From assembly GCA_015661135.1 (NCBI GenBank), contig JACVXW010000162.1, positions 1-8,617 of the forward strand: 8,617 nucleotides of DNA, written 5' to 3'. Position numbers and translations under genes: made by a program. The notes beneath the pieces are model-generated. The model made no database searches. It was given only the letters and a program-made list of their open reading frames with translations, and was not told the DNA's origin. The DNA comes from Chloroflexota bacterium. Its GTDB lineage: Bacteria; Chloroflexota; Limnocylindria; Limnocylindrales; CSP1-4. The first letter of the stretch is position 1. The number at the start of each line of letters is the position of its first letter. Positions 1 through 6,780 of this stretch are shown in pieces.

Positions 1-1185
1 GACGCCATCACCGGCCTGACGGCCCCAAAGCTGCTCTGGGTCCGCCGCCACGAGCCGGAGGTCTGGGCGCTTCTCGCCCATGTGCTCCTGCCCAAGGATT
101 ATCTCCGCCTGCGACTCACGGGCGGCCACGCCATGGACAAGGCGGACGGATCCGGGACGCTGCTGTTTGACCTCGCGGCGCGGGACTGGTCCCCGGCGAT
201 GCTGGATGCGCTCGGCCTCGCGGCCGGCTGGTTCCCGCCGACGTTCGAGGGTCCGGTGGTGACGGGAACCCTCACACGGGCGGCCGCCGATGCCACCGGT
301 CTGCGGGAGGGCACGCCGGTCGTCGCCGGCGGCGGCGACCAGGCGGCGAACGGGGTGGGCGTCGGCGTCGTGGCTCCCGGGACGGTCGCCCTCTCGCTCG
401 GTACCTCGGGGGTCGTCTTCGCGGCGACGGACGCGCCGATTCACGAGTCCCGTGGCCGCGTTCACGCCTTCTGCCATGCCCTGCCGGGGCGGTGGCACCT
501 CATGTCCGTGATGCTGTCCGCCGCCGGCAGCCTCCGCTGGTTCCGGGACACGATCGCCCCCGGCGAGGACTTCGGGGCATTGGTCGCATCGGCGGACGGA
601 GTCCGGGCGGCGGCCGACGGGCTGTACTTCCTGCCATACCTCTCGGGGGAGCGCAGCCCGCACCCGGACCCGCAGGCGCGGGGCGCGTTCGTCGGGCTGT
701 CCCTGCACCACGATCGCCGCCACCTGACCCGCGCGGTCATCGAGGGCGTGGCCTTCGGCCTCCGTGACGGCCTGGACCTCATGCTCGCGGCGGGGATGCC
801 GGTCCCGACCCAGATCCGGGCGTCCGGGGGCGGGCTGGCCAGCGAGCTGTGGCGGCAGATCCTGGCGGACGTCCTGGACGCAGAGCTTGTGACGACCTCC
901 ACGACCGAGGGCGCCGCCTTCGGTGCAGCGACGCTGGCCGCGGTCGGGGCCGGCTGGTTCCACGACGTGCCGGAGGCCGCGGAGGCGCTGGTGCGGACCA
1001 GCCCGGCCGCCGCGCCCGGACCTGATCGCGCGGCCTACGCCGAGGCCCACGCGGGCTACCGCGAGCTCTATCCGACCCTGGCCCCCGTGTTCCACCGAAG
1101 GCCGGACCCGAAGACCGGCCGCCGCGGGGGCGGCCGGAACGTCATTGGGAGCGGAGTTCGAGCTGGGCCAGCTCCTTCTCGCTGA
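1..1185 (+). CDS. xylB: Xylulokinase (FGGY family), 5' end missing
   Basis: Phosphorylates D-xylulose to D-xylulose 5-phosphate with ATP in the cytoplasm, the step that feeds xylose into the pentose phosphate pathway. The frame is open from base 1, so the gene starts outside the window; about 120-130 N-terminal residues are missing by comparison with E. coli XylB as I recall it. Visible family landmarks are TAPKLLWVRRHEPE near the start, LLPKDYLRLRLTG, GGGDQAANGVG (the Asp, residue 113 of this fragment, aligns with the catalytic base), LSLGTSGVVF, YLSGERSPHPDP and the C-terminal nucleotide-binding SGGGLASELW. The usual C-terminus YRELYPTLAPVFH is followed by an arginine/glycine-rich tail of about 30 residues that looks non-family and reads through a hairpin into the opposing ATPase gene, overlapping it by 44 bases. 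The neighbouring xylose-type importer supports xylulokinase over other FGGY kinases. Confidence 0.93.
   Translation, partial: DAITGLTAPKLLWVRRHEPEVWALLAHVLLPKDYLRLRLTGGHAMDKADGSGTLLFDLAARDWSPAMLDALGLAAGWFPPTFEGPVVTGTLTRAAADATGLREGTPVVAGGGDQAANGVGVGVVAPGTVALSLGTSGVVFAATDAPIHESRGRVHAFCHALPGRWHLMSVMLSAAGSLRWFRDTIAPGEDFGALVASADGVRAAADGLYFLPYLSGERSPHPDPQARGAFVGLSLHHDRRHLTRAVIEGVAFGLRDGLDLMLAAGMPVPTQIRASGGGLASELWRQILADVLDAELVTTSTTEGAAFGAATLAAVGAGWFHDVPEAAEALVRTSPAAAPGPDRAAYAEAHAGYRELYPTLAPVFHRRPDPKTGRRGGGRNVIGSGVRAGPAPSR
1115..1137. terminator. Candidate bidirectional terminator hairpin at xylB/ATPase convergence
   Basis: A perfect 9-bp inverted repeat, CCGGCCGCC and GGCGGCCGG, with a 5-base loop. 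It lies 4 bases beyond the stop codon of the minus-strand ATPase gene and inside the last codons of xylB. Position and stability suggest the end of the minus-strand transporter transcript. Neither side has a clear run of T, so a classical intrinsic terminator is not established; it may work with Rho or only protect the 3' end. Confidence 0.5.
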
Positions 1186-1939
1186 CCTCGCCGGGCTTCT
1201 TGCCGAGGATGATCATGCCCAGGACGTCGTCCGGCGTGACGTTCGACTTCCTGACGGTGTCGACGATTCGGCCGTGGTACATGACGCTGATGCGGTCGGA
1301 AAGGTCGAAGACGTCGTGGATGTCGTGGCTGATGAGGAAGATCCCGATCCCCTCGTCCTTGAGCTGCCGGACGAGATTGCGGACCTGGGCGGTTTCGGCC
1401 GGACCCAGGGCTGCCGTCGGCTCGTCCATGATCAGGATCCGGGCGTTGAAATAGACCGCGCGCGCGATCGCGACCGCTTGGCGCTGGCCGCCGGACAGCG
1501 ACTTCACGGGCAGCTTGAAGCGCGTGAAGTTGGGGTTCAGGCGCCCCATGACCTTGCGCGTCTCGGCCTCCATCTTCGAGTCGTCCATGCTGCCCAGGCG
1601 GGTCGTCTTCTCGCGGCCCAGGAACAGGTTTCCGGGCGCATCGATGTTGTCGGCAAGGGCCAGGGTCTGGTAGATCGTCTCGATGTTGTAAGCCTTGGCG
1701 TCGCGCGGGTTGTTGATGCTCACGGGCTGTTGTTCGATGAGGATCTCGCCGGTGTCGGCCGGATGTGCGCCCGACAGCACGCGCATCAGCGTGGATTTGC
1801 CGGCGCCATTGCCGCCGACGAGTCCAATGACCTCGCCCGCGTACAGGTCGATGGTCACGTCACTCACGGCGTGCACGCCACCGAAGGCGACGTTGATATC
1901 GCGCATCTCGACGAGCGGCGTTCGTTCCGCGACGGTCAC
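1142..1939 (-). CDS. Sugar ABC transporter ATP-binding protein, single domain (XylG/FrcA-like)
   Basis: Hydrolyses ATP on the cytoplasmic face to drive sugar import through the adjacent permease. All ABC motifs are present in 265 residues: Walker A GGNGAGKST (42-50), Q-loop Gln91, signature LSGGQRQ (148-154), Walker B ILIMDE (168-173) and the H-loop His205 in ISHD. It has one nucleotide-binding domain, like FrcA, whereas enterobacterial XylG carries two in about 500 residues; two copies would therefore assemble per transporter. The start is GTG, 20 bases after the permease stop, with AGGGAGGG about 8 bases upstream, so it is probably translated from the permease message. It is the last gene of the minus-strand run and overlaps the end of xylB. 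The xylose substrate is inferred from the neighbours, since ATPases of this family do not reveal it. Confidence 0.93.
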   Translation of the reverse strand: MTVAERTPLVEMRDINVAFGGVHAVSDVTIDLYAGEVIGLVGGNGAGKSTLMRVLSGAHPADTGEILIEQQPVSINNPRDAKAYNIETIYQTLALADNIDAPGNLFLGREKTTRLGSMDDSKMEAETRKVMGRLNPNFTRFKLPVKSLSGGQRQAVAIARAVYFNARILIMDEPTAALGPAETAQVRNLVRQLKDEGIGIFLISHDIHDVFDLSDRISVMYHGRIVDTVRKSNVTPDDVLGMIILGKKPGEVSEKELAQLELRSQ

Positions 1940-1959
1940 GGGTCAGCCCTCCCTGTCGC

Positions 1960-3171
1960 TCACGAGCCGCGCCGGCGATTGTAGGTATCGAAGCCGACGG
2001 CGAGGATCAGCACAATCCCGGCCACGATGTTCTGGCCGGGCGAGTTGACGCCCATGAAACTGAGCCCGTAGGCCAGTGACTGCATGACGAACGCACCAAG
2101 GACGGCGCCGGGGATCGTGCCGATGCCGCCGGCGAAAGATGTCCCCCCGACGACGGCCGCAGCGATCACGTACAGCTCGTAGCTCTGGCCCACATCGAGC
2201 GTGGACCCGTTGAGTCGCGCCGAGGCAATGGCCGCCGCGAGGGCGCACAGGATCCCCATCAGGATGTAGGTCTTGAGGATCGTCCATCTCGTGTTGATAC
2301 CGGCGAGGTCCGCCGCGTCCGGGTTCCCCCCGTAGGCGTAGACGTATCGGCCGAACCGCCGTCGCGTGGCCATCCAGGTCATGACGAGGGTCACGCCGAT
2401 CAGCAGGACGATGGGGTTCGGGAGGCCGGTCGGGATCCTCCAGCCACCTTCGGGCCTTGGCCCCCAGTTCTGCTCGATGGCGATCCGATCGGCGAGACCC
2501 TGCGGCCAGAGGCTGGAATTCGCGAACCCGGCCACGCTGAGCACGACGACGCTCCCGACCACGCCGAGCACGACCTCCGCCCAGATGGGCCTGACCGGAA
2601 AGCCGAACCGGCGGCGCTGGCGTCGACTGTTGACGAGCAGCCCGATGATCGCGAGACAGGCGACAGCGCCGACGATCCAGGTCGCGGTCCCCCCGATCGA
2701 TCCCTGGGCGCCACCACCGATGAGTTGAAAGTTGGGATCCAGGCCCGACACCGCGGCGCCCTTGGAGAGATACCAGACCACCCCACGAATCGAGAGCAGT
2801 CCGCCGAGGGTCACGATGAACGATGGCACCCCGACGTAGGCAATGATGAATCCCTGCAACGCGCCGAGGCTTGCGCCGAGGGCAATACCGAGGCCCAGCG
2901 CGACGAGCCATCGGAACGGGAAGTCCGCGCCCATCCCCAGGAGGGGCAGCCACTCGGTCATCAACAGGGCGTAGGTCATCGCGACGACGCCGACCACGGA
3001 CCCGACGGACAGGTCGATGTTCCGCGACACGATGACCAGGACCATCCCGGTGGCGATGATGGCCACGCCCGTGGCCTGGACCGCCAGGGTGATCATGTTG
3101 GTCGGCTGGAAGAACTTGCCTTCGCTCAGGATATTGAAGGTGAGCAGGATGGCAGCGAGGGCGACCAGCAT
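1960..3171 (-). CDS. xylH: Sugar ABC transporter permease (XylH-like), N-terminus displaced by a frameshift
   Basis: Integral membrane channel of a pentose importer, BPD_transp_2 / RbsC-XylH family. The 403-residue frame is strongly hydrophobic with about ten membrane segments, and it carries family stretches such as SRNIDLSVGSVVGV, VPSFIVTLGGLLSIRGV, SGLDPNFQLIGGG and the cytoplasmic coupling loop GGNPDAADLAGINTRWTILKTY. The ATG at 3171 is the first start in this frame but has no ribosome binding site. The same frame continues upstream with family-like sequence (LRGLIAQTEIDLRLFG) until a TGA at 3244-3246 and contains no ATG, GTG or TTG there. The natural start appears to lie in another frame at 3247, so the intact gene would run 1960-3247 with one extra base removed. 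It lies downstream of the binding-protein gene and 20 bases before the ATPase gene. Xylose specificity is inferred from the XylF-like partner. Confidence 0.9.
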   Translation of the reverse strand: MLVALAAILLTFNILSEGKFFQPTNMITLAVQATGVAIIATGMVLVIVSRNIDLSVGSVVGVVAMTYALLMTEWLPLLGMGADFPFRWLVALGLGIALGASLGALQGFIIAYVGVPSFIVTLGGLLSIRGVVWYLSKGAAVSGLDPNFQLIGGGAQGSIGGTATWIVGAVACLAIIGLLVNSRRQRRRFGFPVRPIWAEVVLGVVGSVVVLSVAGFANSSLWPQGLADRIAIEQNWGPRPEGGWRIPTGLPNPIVLLIGVTLVMTWMATRRRFGRYVYAYGGNPDAADLAGINTRWTILKTYILMGILCALAAAIASARLNGSTLDVGQSYELYVIAAAVVGGTSFAGGIGTIPGAVLGAFVMQSLAYGLSFMGVNSPGQNIVAGIVLILAVGFDTYNRRRGS

Positions 3172-3247
3172 GCCGAAGAGACGGAGATCGATCTCGGTCT
3201 GGGCGATGAGACCGCGAAGAGACGCTCGCGTCGGCCACGTTCGTCAC
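3172..3247 (-). other. Displaced 5' end of the permease gene (frame break)
   Basis: On the minus strand a strong ribosome binding site, AGGAGGG (3253-3259), sits 5 bases before GTG at 3247. This opens a frame reading MTNVADASVSS, typical of a short polar permease N-terminus. That frame does not enter the membrane part; after about a dozen codons the family-like sequence SLRGLIAQTEIDLRLFG is in the frame one base further on. Removing one base around 3214-3226 joins the two. This is either a sequencing or assembly indel or a real mutation. Nothing resembling a known programmed frameshift signal was recognised. Confidence 0.65.
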
Positions 3248-3276
3248 GCCGGCCCTCCTGGCCATGAGATGGAGAG

Positions 3277-3311
3277 TCCTGCGCCCCCGGGAGGATCCCG
3301 GGGGCGCAGGA
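3277..3311 (-). other. Perfect 16-bp intercistronic hairpin between xylF and the permease
   Basis: The arms TCCTGCGCCCCCGGGA (3277-3292) and TCCCGGGGGCGCAGGA (3296-3311) pair without mismatch around a 3-base loop. The hairpin lies between the binding-protein stop (3343) and the permease ribosome binding site (3253-3259). No T-run follows on the minus strand. Such structures after binding-protein genes commonly protect the upstream message or partly terminate transcription, so that the binding protein is made in excess over the membrane components. That role is inferred here. A second small stem, GCGGTC/GACCGC (3328-3343), overlaps the xylF stop. Confidence 0.75.
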
Positions 3312-3342
3312 GCATCACGCTAGTGGCGCGGTCCGGTGACCG

Positions 3343-4476
3343 CTACTTGCAGGCCGCCGGCCCCGTCGCGGGGTCGACGCCCTTGCAGAGATCCTCCTTG
3401 GTGATCTGACCGGCGTCGATCGCCACCTGCAGGTTGTCCGCCGTGAGCGGGGTCGGCTGCAGGATGAAGGACTGGACGGAGGTTCCGTCCGGCGTCGTGA
3501 AGGGCTTGGCCGAGAGACCGGCGGTCGGGGCCACGCCCGCATCGATGAGGCCGGTCGGCAGCGTCAGGCTGGCCATCGCGGTCCCCTTGCACAGCTCGAG
3601 CGCGGCAGCACCGGCGGCCTTGCCAAGCTCGTTGGCGTTCTTGAAGACGTCCACGTACTGCTTGCCCAGGGCGACGTTGTTCAGGTTGGCGGGGTCGCCA
3701 TCCTGGCCGCTCAGGGGCGGGAAGCCGTAGCTCTTGGCCGTGAGCGCACCCACGACGCCGAGCGCCGTGCTGTCGTTCTCGGCCAGGATGGCATCGATCG
3801 GGGTGCCGTCGGCGACGGCCTTGTCGATGATCGCCTCCATGTTCTTCTGGGCGGTCTCGGTCTTCCAGGCGTCCGTGAACGTCCCGTCAGGACCGTTGAG
3901 GAGCACGATGTCGCCGGAGGCGACCTTGTCAGCGAGGCCTGCCTCGTCCCAGCCCTGCGGCAGGAACGTCGACGCATTCGGATCGCCAGGATCGCCCTTG
4001 ATCAGGACGTAGTTGCCCTTCGGCACCTTGGCGATGACTGCGGCTGCCTCGGCCTTGCCGACAAGCACGTTGTCGAAGGTGATGTAGAGGATGCTGGCAT
4101 CCTCGATCAGGCGGTCATAGGCGATGACGGGAACGCCCGCATCCTTGGCCTTCTGGAGTGCCGGCAGGATGGCCTTGTTGTCCTGCGCGAGCAGGACCAG
4201 GACCTTGGCGCCCTTCGAGATCAGCGAGTCGACGTCGGTCAACTGCTGCTCTGAGCTGAGGTTGGCGTCGGCACTGATGTACTTGCCGCCCCCGTCCTCG
4301 ACGGTCTTCTTCAGGTTGGGCTCGTCGTGTGCGGCCCAGCGCGGCTGCTGGAAGTTGTTCCACGAGACGCCGACGGTGCAATCTGCGCCCGGCGCCTGTG
4401 TCGCTCCGGTCCCGCAGGCTGCGAGCACGATCGCCGCCGCCGCGGTCAGAGCCGCCAGTCTTTGTCGCGATTTCAT
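3343..4476 (-). CDS. xylF: D-xylose-type ABC transporter substrate-binding lipoprotein
   Basis: Extracytoplasmic receptor that binds the sugar and delivers it to the permease. The 377-residue protein begins with a lipoprotein signal: positive residues KSRQR, a hydrophobic stretch, then the lipobox LAAC with Cys21 as lipid anchor. The rest is a periplasmic-binding-protein fold of the Peripla_BP_4 type with XylF-like stretches: SADANLSSEQQLTDVDSLIS, GAKVLVLLAQD, VPVIAYDRLI, YITFDNVLVG and ILAENDSTALGVVGAL. A GGAGGAGGAG ribosome binding site (4486-4495) lies about 9 bases before the ATG, which fixes the start. Besides Cys21 there are Cys33 and three C-terminal cysteines (LELCKG, EDLCKG, AACK), so disulfides in the exported domain are possible. 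It is the first transporter gene after the ROK regulator and probably has its own promoter. Ribose- or multiple-sugar-binding relatives are the alternative, but the local matches favour xylose. Confidence 0.92.
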   Translation of the reverse strand: MKSRQRLAALTAAAAIVLAACGTGATQAPGADCTVGVSWNNFQQPRWAAHDEPNLKKTVEDGGGKYISADANLSSEQQLTDVDSLISKGAKVLVLLAQDNKAILPALQKAKDAGVPVIAYDRLIEDASILYITFDNVLVGKAEAAAVIAKVPKGNYVLIKGDPGDPNASTFLPQGWDEAGLADKVASGDIVLLNGPDGTFTDAWKTETAQKNMEAIIDKAVADGTPIDAILAENDSTALGVVGALTAKSYGFPPLSGQDGDPANLNNVALGKQYVDVFKNANELGKAAGAAALELCKGTAMASLTLPTGLIDAGVAPTAGLSAKPFTTPDGTSVQSFILQPTPLTADNLQVAIDAGQITKEDLCKGVDPATGPAACK

Positions 4477-4527
4477 CAGAGACTTCTCCTCCTCCGGTGG
4501 TAAATGGAACGACGCCCTGACTCCCGT

Positions 4528-4535
4528 AGGCTAGC
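4528..4535 (-). promoter_or_regulatory. Candidate extended -10 promoter element for xylF
   Basis: On the minus strand, in the 157-bp gap between the ROK stop and the xylF start, GTGCTAGCCT contains a TGn-TAGCCT extended -10 box (TAGCCT at 4528-4533). It lies about 50 bases before the xylF ATG. The -35 is weak: GTGGAA at 17-bp spacing is the best I see. A nearly identical string occurs in the divergent region before the dehydrogenase gene. No clear terminator for the ROK transcript was seen in this gap, so read-through from the regulator is possible. Confidence 0.45.
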
Positions 4536-4633
4536 ACCCTCCTCAATCAATTCCACACTCAGTCTTGAACATTGCTCCCAGCGGCGACTGCGACGCCCTC
4601 CTTCGTGGCCCGGGAGCGAACCTGCCGTCACCC

Positions 4634-5869
4634 CTATGCGCTCTCCAGCTGCACGAGCGCGCCTCGCGGTCCCAGCCAGGCGGCGGGGTCGTCGAGGAGT
4701 GGCTCGAAGGCCATCTCGGCCGCACCGAGAAGGGGCGCATCCACACCGAGGGTGGACGGCACCACCGAGACGAGGCGGCGCGGCGCCGCCAGGGCATAGT
4801 GGTCAAGGGTCAGGTCCATCCGATCCACGACGAAGGGATGGATCCGCGAAAACAGCCCGCCCAGGACGACCCGGCGCGGGTTCAGGATGTTCACGAGCCC
4901 GGCGAGTCCGATGCCGAGCCAGCGTCCGACGCTGTCCAGCGCCGCGAGGGCGGCCGGCCGGCCGGCCGCGGCGTCAGCCAGTACCTGGTCGATCGCCTCC
5001 CGCCCGCCATCGAGCGCATAGCCGGCCCGCGTCAGCAGGGCGCCCTCGCCGACCTCGGTCTCCCAGCAGCCGGTGGAGCCGCAGCGGCACGACCGCCCGT
5101 CCGGATTGACGGGCATGTGGCCGATCTCGCCGCCGTAGCCGCCGATCCCGTCCAGCGGCCGGCCGTCGACGATGATCCCGCCCCCGACGCCGACCTCGCC
5201 GTGAACGTACAGGACGTCGTCCGCGCCGCGGGCCGCACCGCGGCGGAACTCGGCGAGCGCGCCGAGGTCCGATTCGTTGTCCACTTCGACCGGCACTGGC
5301 AGCGCGAGCGCCTCGGCCAGACGGGCGCCCAGGGGCACGTCCACCCAGCCGAGATTCGGCGCGAACCGGACGAGCCCGTCGGCTCGGCTGACGATGGCGG
5401 CAACGGCGACCGCGACCCGGATCGGCATCTCGCCCGCGGGCCGCCGGGAACGCGCGAGCGCGGCCAGCTCCACGAGGTCGGCGACGACTTCATCCAGCGA
5501 CAAGTGGCCGCGCGGGCGATCGACGCGCTCGAGCTCATGGACAACGCCGCCGGCTCCGACGACCGCGACGGCGAGCGAGTCGATCGCGATCTCGAGGGCG
5601 AGAACGACCGCTCCGTCTGGGACGAGGCGAACGAGCGGCGACGGCCGGCCGGGGGTCCCGAGGCGGACGGCGGCCTCCTCGGCCACCAGCTCGCCGGCGA
5701 CCAGCTCGCCAACCAGGGCGCGGATCGCGCTCCGCGTCAGGCCGGTCCGCGCCACGAGCTCCGAGCGGGACAGCGGGCCGCGCAGGTGCAGCTCCCGGAC
5801 GATTGCGCTCAGGTTCGCCCGTCGCACCGTCTCGCTGCGCTGCCCGACCTCTTCGCGACCCGGGTACAC
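4634..5869 (-). CDS. ROK-family transcriptional regulator (XylR/NagC type)
   Basis: DNA-binding sugar sensor, 411 residues from the GTG at 5869, a normal length for the regulator branch of the ROK family. A winged helix-turn-helix occupies about residues 14-77 (RRANLSAIVREL, GPLSRSELVARTGLTRSAIRALVGEL, wing GTPGRPSPLV). The ROK sugar-kinase fold follows, with the sugar-binding E248-x-G-H251 and the zinc motif CRCGSTGCWE (261-270). The nucleotide-binding DxGxT is degraded to EIAID at 93-97, and the usual catalytic Asp of NDAN appears as Glu in DNESD, so kinase activity is unlikely. No other in-frame ATG, GTG or TTG lies close upstream; GAGAGG about 11 bases before the GTG is a modest ribosome binding site. 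It precedes the xylose transporter genes on the same strand and diverges from the oxidoreductase genes. Control of one or both units, with xylose or a derivative as effector, is inferred. Confidence 0.92.
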   Translation of the reverse strand: MYPGREEVGQRSETVRRANLSAIVRELHLRGPLSRSELVARTGLTRSAIRALVGELVAGELVAEEAAVRLGTPGRPSPLVRLVPDGAVVLALEIAIDSLAVAVVGAGGVVHELERVDRPRGHLSLDEVVADLVELAALARSRRPAGEMPIRVAVAVAAIVSRADGLVRFAPNLGWVDVPLGARLAEALALPVPVEVDNESDLGALAEFRRGAARGADDVLYVHGEVGVGGGIIVDGRPLDGIGGYGGEIGHMPVNPDGRSCRCGSTGCWETEVGEGALLTRAGYALDGGREAIDQVLADAAAGRPAALAALDSVGRWLGIGLAGLVNILNPRRVVLGGLFSRIHPFVVDRMDLTLDHYALAAPRRLVSVVPSTLGVDAPLLGAAEMAFEPLLDDPAAWLGPRGALVQLESA

Positions 5870-5887
5870 CGGTTTGTGTTCCTCTCT

Positions 5888-5918
5888 TGCAAATGCCTGT
5901 GCTAGGCTCGGGCATGCA
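5888..5918. repeat. Inverted repeat, candidate operator
   Basis: TGCAAATGCC (5888-5897) is mirrored by GGCATGCA (5911-5918) across 13 bases, with two extra bases in the left arm. A smaller GCCT-GTGCT-AGGC repeat (5895-5907) nests inside. The centre coincides with the putative -10 element of the dehydrogenase promoter and lies 19-49 bases upstream of the ROK start codon, a position suited to autoregulation and divergent control. The binding protein is inferred. Confidence 0.4.
5901..5908 (+). promoter_or_regulatory. Candidate extended -10 element for the dehydrogenase unit
   Basis: GTGCTAGGCT on the + strand contains TGC-TAGGCT, an extended -10 type box (TAGGCT at 5903-5908). No convincing -35 hexamer lies 16-18 bases upstream, so recognition would depend on the extended -10 or an activator. 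Transcription from here would give a leader of about 150 bases before the dehydrogenase ATG. The string closely matches the candidate xylF promoter. Confidence 0.4.
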
Positions 5919-5926
5919 GGTGGCCG

Positions 5927-5932
5927 TGTCAA
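5927..5932 (-). promoter_or_regulatory. Candidate -35 box for the ROK regulator
   Basis: A perfect TTGACA reads towards the ROK gene, about 60 bases before its GTG. The best -10-like sequence downstream, TAGCAC (5899-5904), is 22 bases away, longer than the usual 16-18, so the promoter assignment is tentative. Confidence 0.35.
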
Positions 5933-6067
5933 GCCGGAAACGGAGATTGCCCCGGCCCCAGGCGGCCATGGCGTCCCGGCGCCTGTCCCCGGACCAGGCA
6001 AGCCGCTCGACGCCTGGAGCCACCCGACCTGCAGGCTGAGCGTCGCCGTCGTTCGAGGAGGAGCCCC

Positions 6068-6775
6068 ATGACCACGCTGCAAGGCCGGGTCGCCCTGATC
6101 ACCGGCGCCAGCCGCGGCATCGGCGCAGCCACCGCGCGGACGCTGGCAGGGGCCGGCGCCCAGGTGGCCCTGGCCTCGCGAAGCGGGGCGAACCCCGGTA
6201 TCGATGGGGCCTTCGCGCAGGCGTGTGACGTCCGCGACGCCGCCTCGCTGGAGGCCATGGTCGCCGCGACGGTCGCCCGATTCGGACACCTCGACATCCT
6301 CGTCGTGAACGCCGGCGTGGGGGCGTACGGACCATTCCTGGACCTCCCGATGGAGGACCTCGAGGAGATGATCGACGTCAACGTGAAGGGCGCCCTGTAC
6401 GCCGTCCGGGCGGCTTTGCCGCACCTCCTCCGGAGCGATGCCGCGGACCTCGTCACCATCGCCAGCGAGGCCGGGCGCCGCGGCCTCCCGTACGAGGCCA
6501 CCTATTGCGCCTCGAAGTTCGCCCAGGTTGGCATGACGAGGGCCCTCGACCACGAGCTCCGGGAGCGCGGCGTCCGCTGCACGAGTGTCTGCCCGGGCGG
6601 CGTCGCCACGGACTTCGCCATGGGCCACGGGCGGACGCCGGAGATGCCCCAGCTGGCCGGCATGATGTCGGCGGATGACGTCGCCGAGATCGTCCTCTTC
6701 GTCCTGACCCGGCCGCGGAACCACCGGCTCCTGGAGGTGGCACTCCGGCCGGTCACCGAGACCTCATGGGGCTGA
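6068..6775 (+). CDS. Short-chain dehydrogenase/reductase (classical SDR)
   Basis: Cytoplasmic NAD(P)-dependent oxidoreductase of 235 residues with a Rossmann fold. It shows TGASRGIG (12-19) for cofactor binding, NAG (81-83), and the catalytic set Asn105, Ser133, Tyr146 and Lys150 (YCASK), followed by the CPGGVATDF loop. The segment after the second strand (SRSGANPGIDGAFAQACDV) is shorter than in most classical SDRs, which lowers confidence in cofactor preference; Ser37-Arg38 there would be compatible with NADP. GAGGAGGAG (6055-6063) lies 4 bases before the ATG and fixes the start. It is followed after 5 bases by a Gfo/Idh/MocA-type gene, probably in one transcript and translationally coupled. 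Its substrate cannot be read from sequence; a sugar or polyol is plausible from the neighbourhood, but 3-oxoacyl or general alcohol substrates are not excluded. Confidence 0.93.
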   Translation: MTTLQGRVALITGASRGIGAATARTLAGAGAQVALASRSGANPGIDGAFAQACDVRDAASLEAMVAATVARFGHLDILVVNAGVGAYGPFLDLPMEDLEEMIDVNVKGALYAVRAALPHLLRSDAADLVTIASEAGRRGLPYEATYCASKFAQVGMTRALDHELRERGVRCTSVCPGGVATDFAMGHGRTPEMPQLAGMMSADDVAEIVLFVLTRPRNHRLLEVALRPVTETSWG

Positions 6776-6780
6776 CGCCG

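Larger units (their letters stand above)
5870..6067. promoter_or_regulatory. Divergent intergenic control region between ROK gene and dehydrogenase
   Basis: This 198-bp region separates the minus-strand regulator from the plus-strand oxidoreductase genes and must hold both promoters. It contains a TTGACA box towards the regulator, an extended -10-like box towards the dehydrogenase, and an inverted repeat around the latter, each listed separately. The half nearer the dehydrogenase has small inverted repeats (CCAGGC...GCCTGG, CCTGCAGG) that could fold in the leader RNA, but none resembles a recognised riboswitch. Confidence 0.6.

Noticed and set aside
1943..3265. 440-residue minus-strand frame across the permease region
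   Set aside because: Apart from its first dozen or so codons, which are probably the displaced permease start, it is Arg/Pro-rich shadow sequence with no membrane segments.
4565..5905. 446-residue plus-strand frame opposite the ROK gene
   Set aside because: Antisense to a complete protein with conserved ROK motifs; the predicted product matches no family I recognise.
5914..6039. Possible 41-residue leader peptide before the SDR gene
   Set aside because: No ribosome binding site, Arg/Pro-rich shadow-like composition, and its ATG lies almost at the expected transcription start.
5870..6724. Long upstream open frame on the minus strand, continuous with the ROK gene
   Set aside because: The residues before the GTG at 5869 are low-complexity and antisense to the conserved SDR gene. 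The ROK family sequence begins just after 5869.
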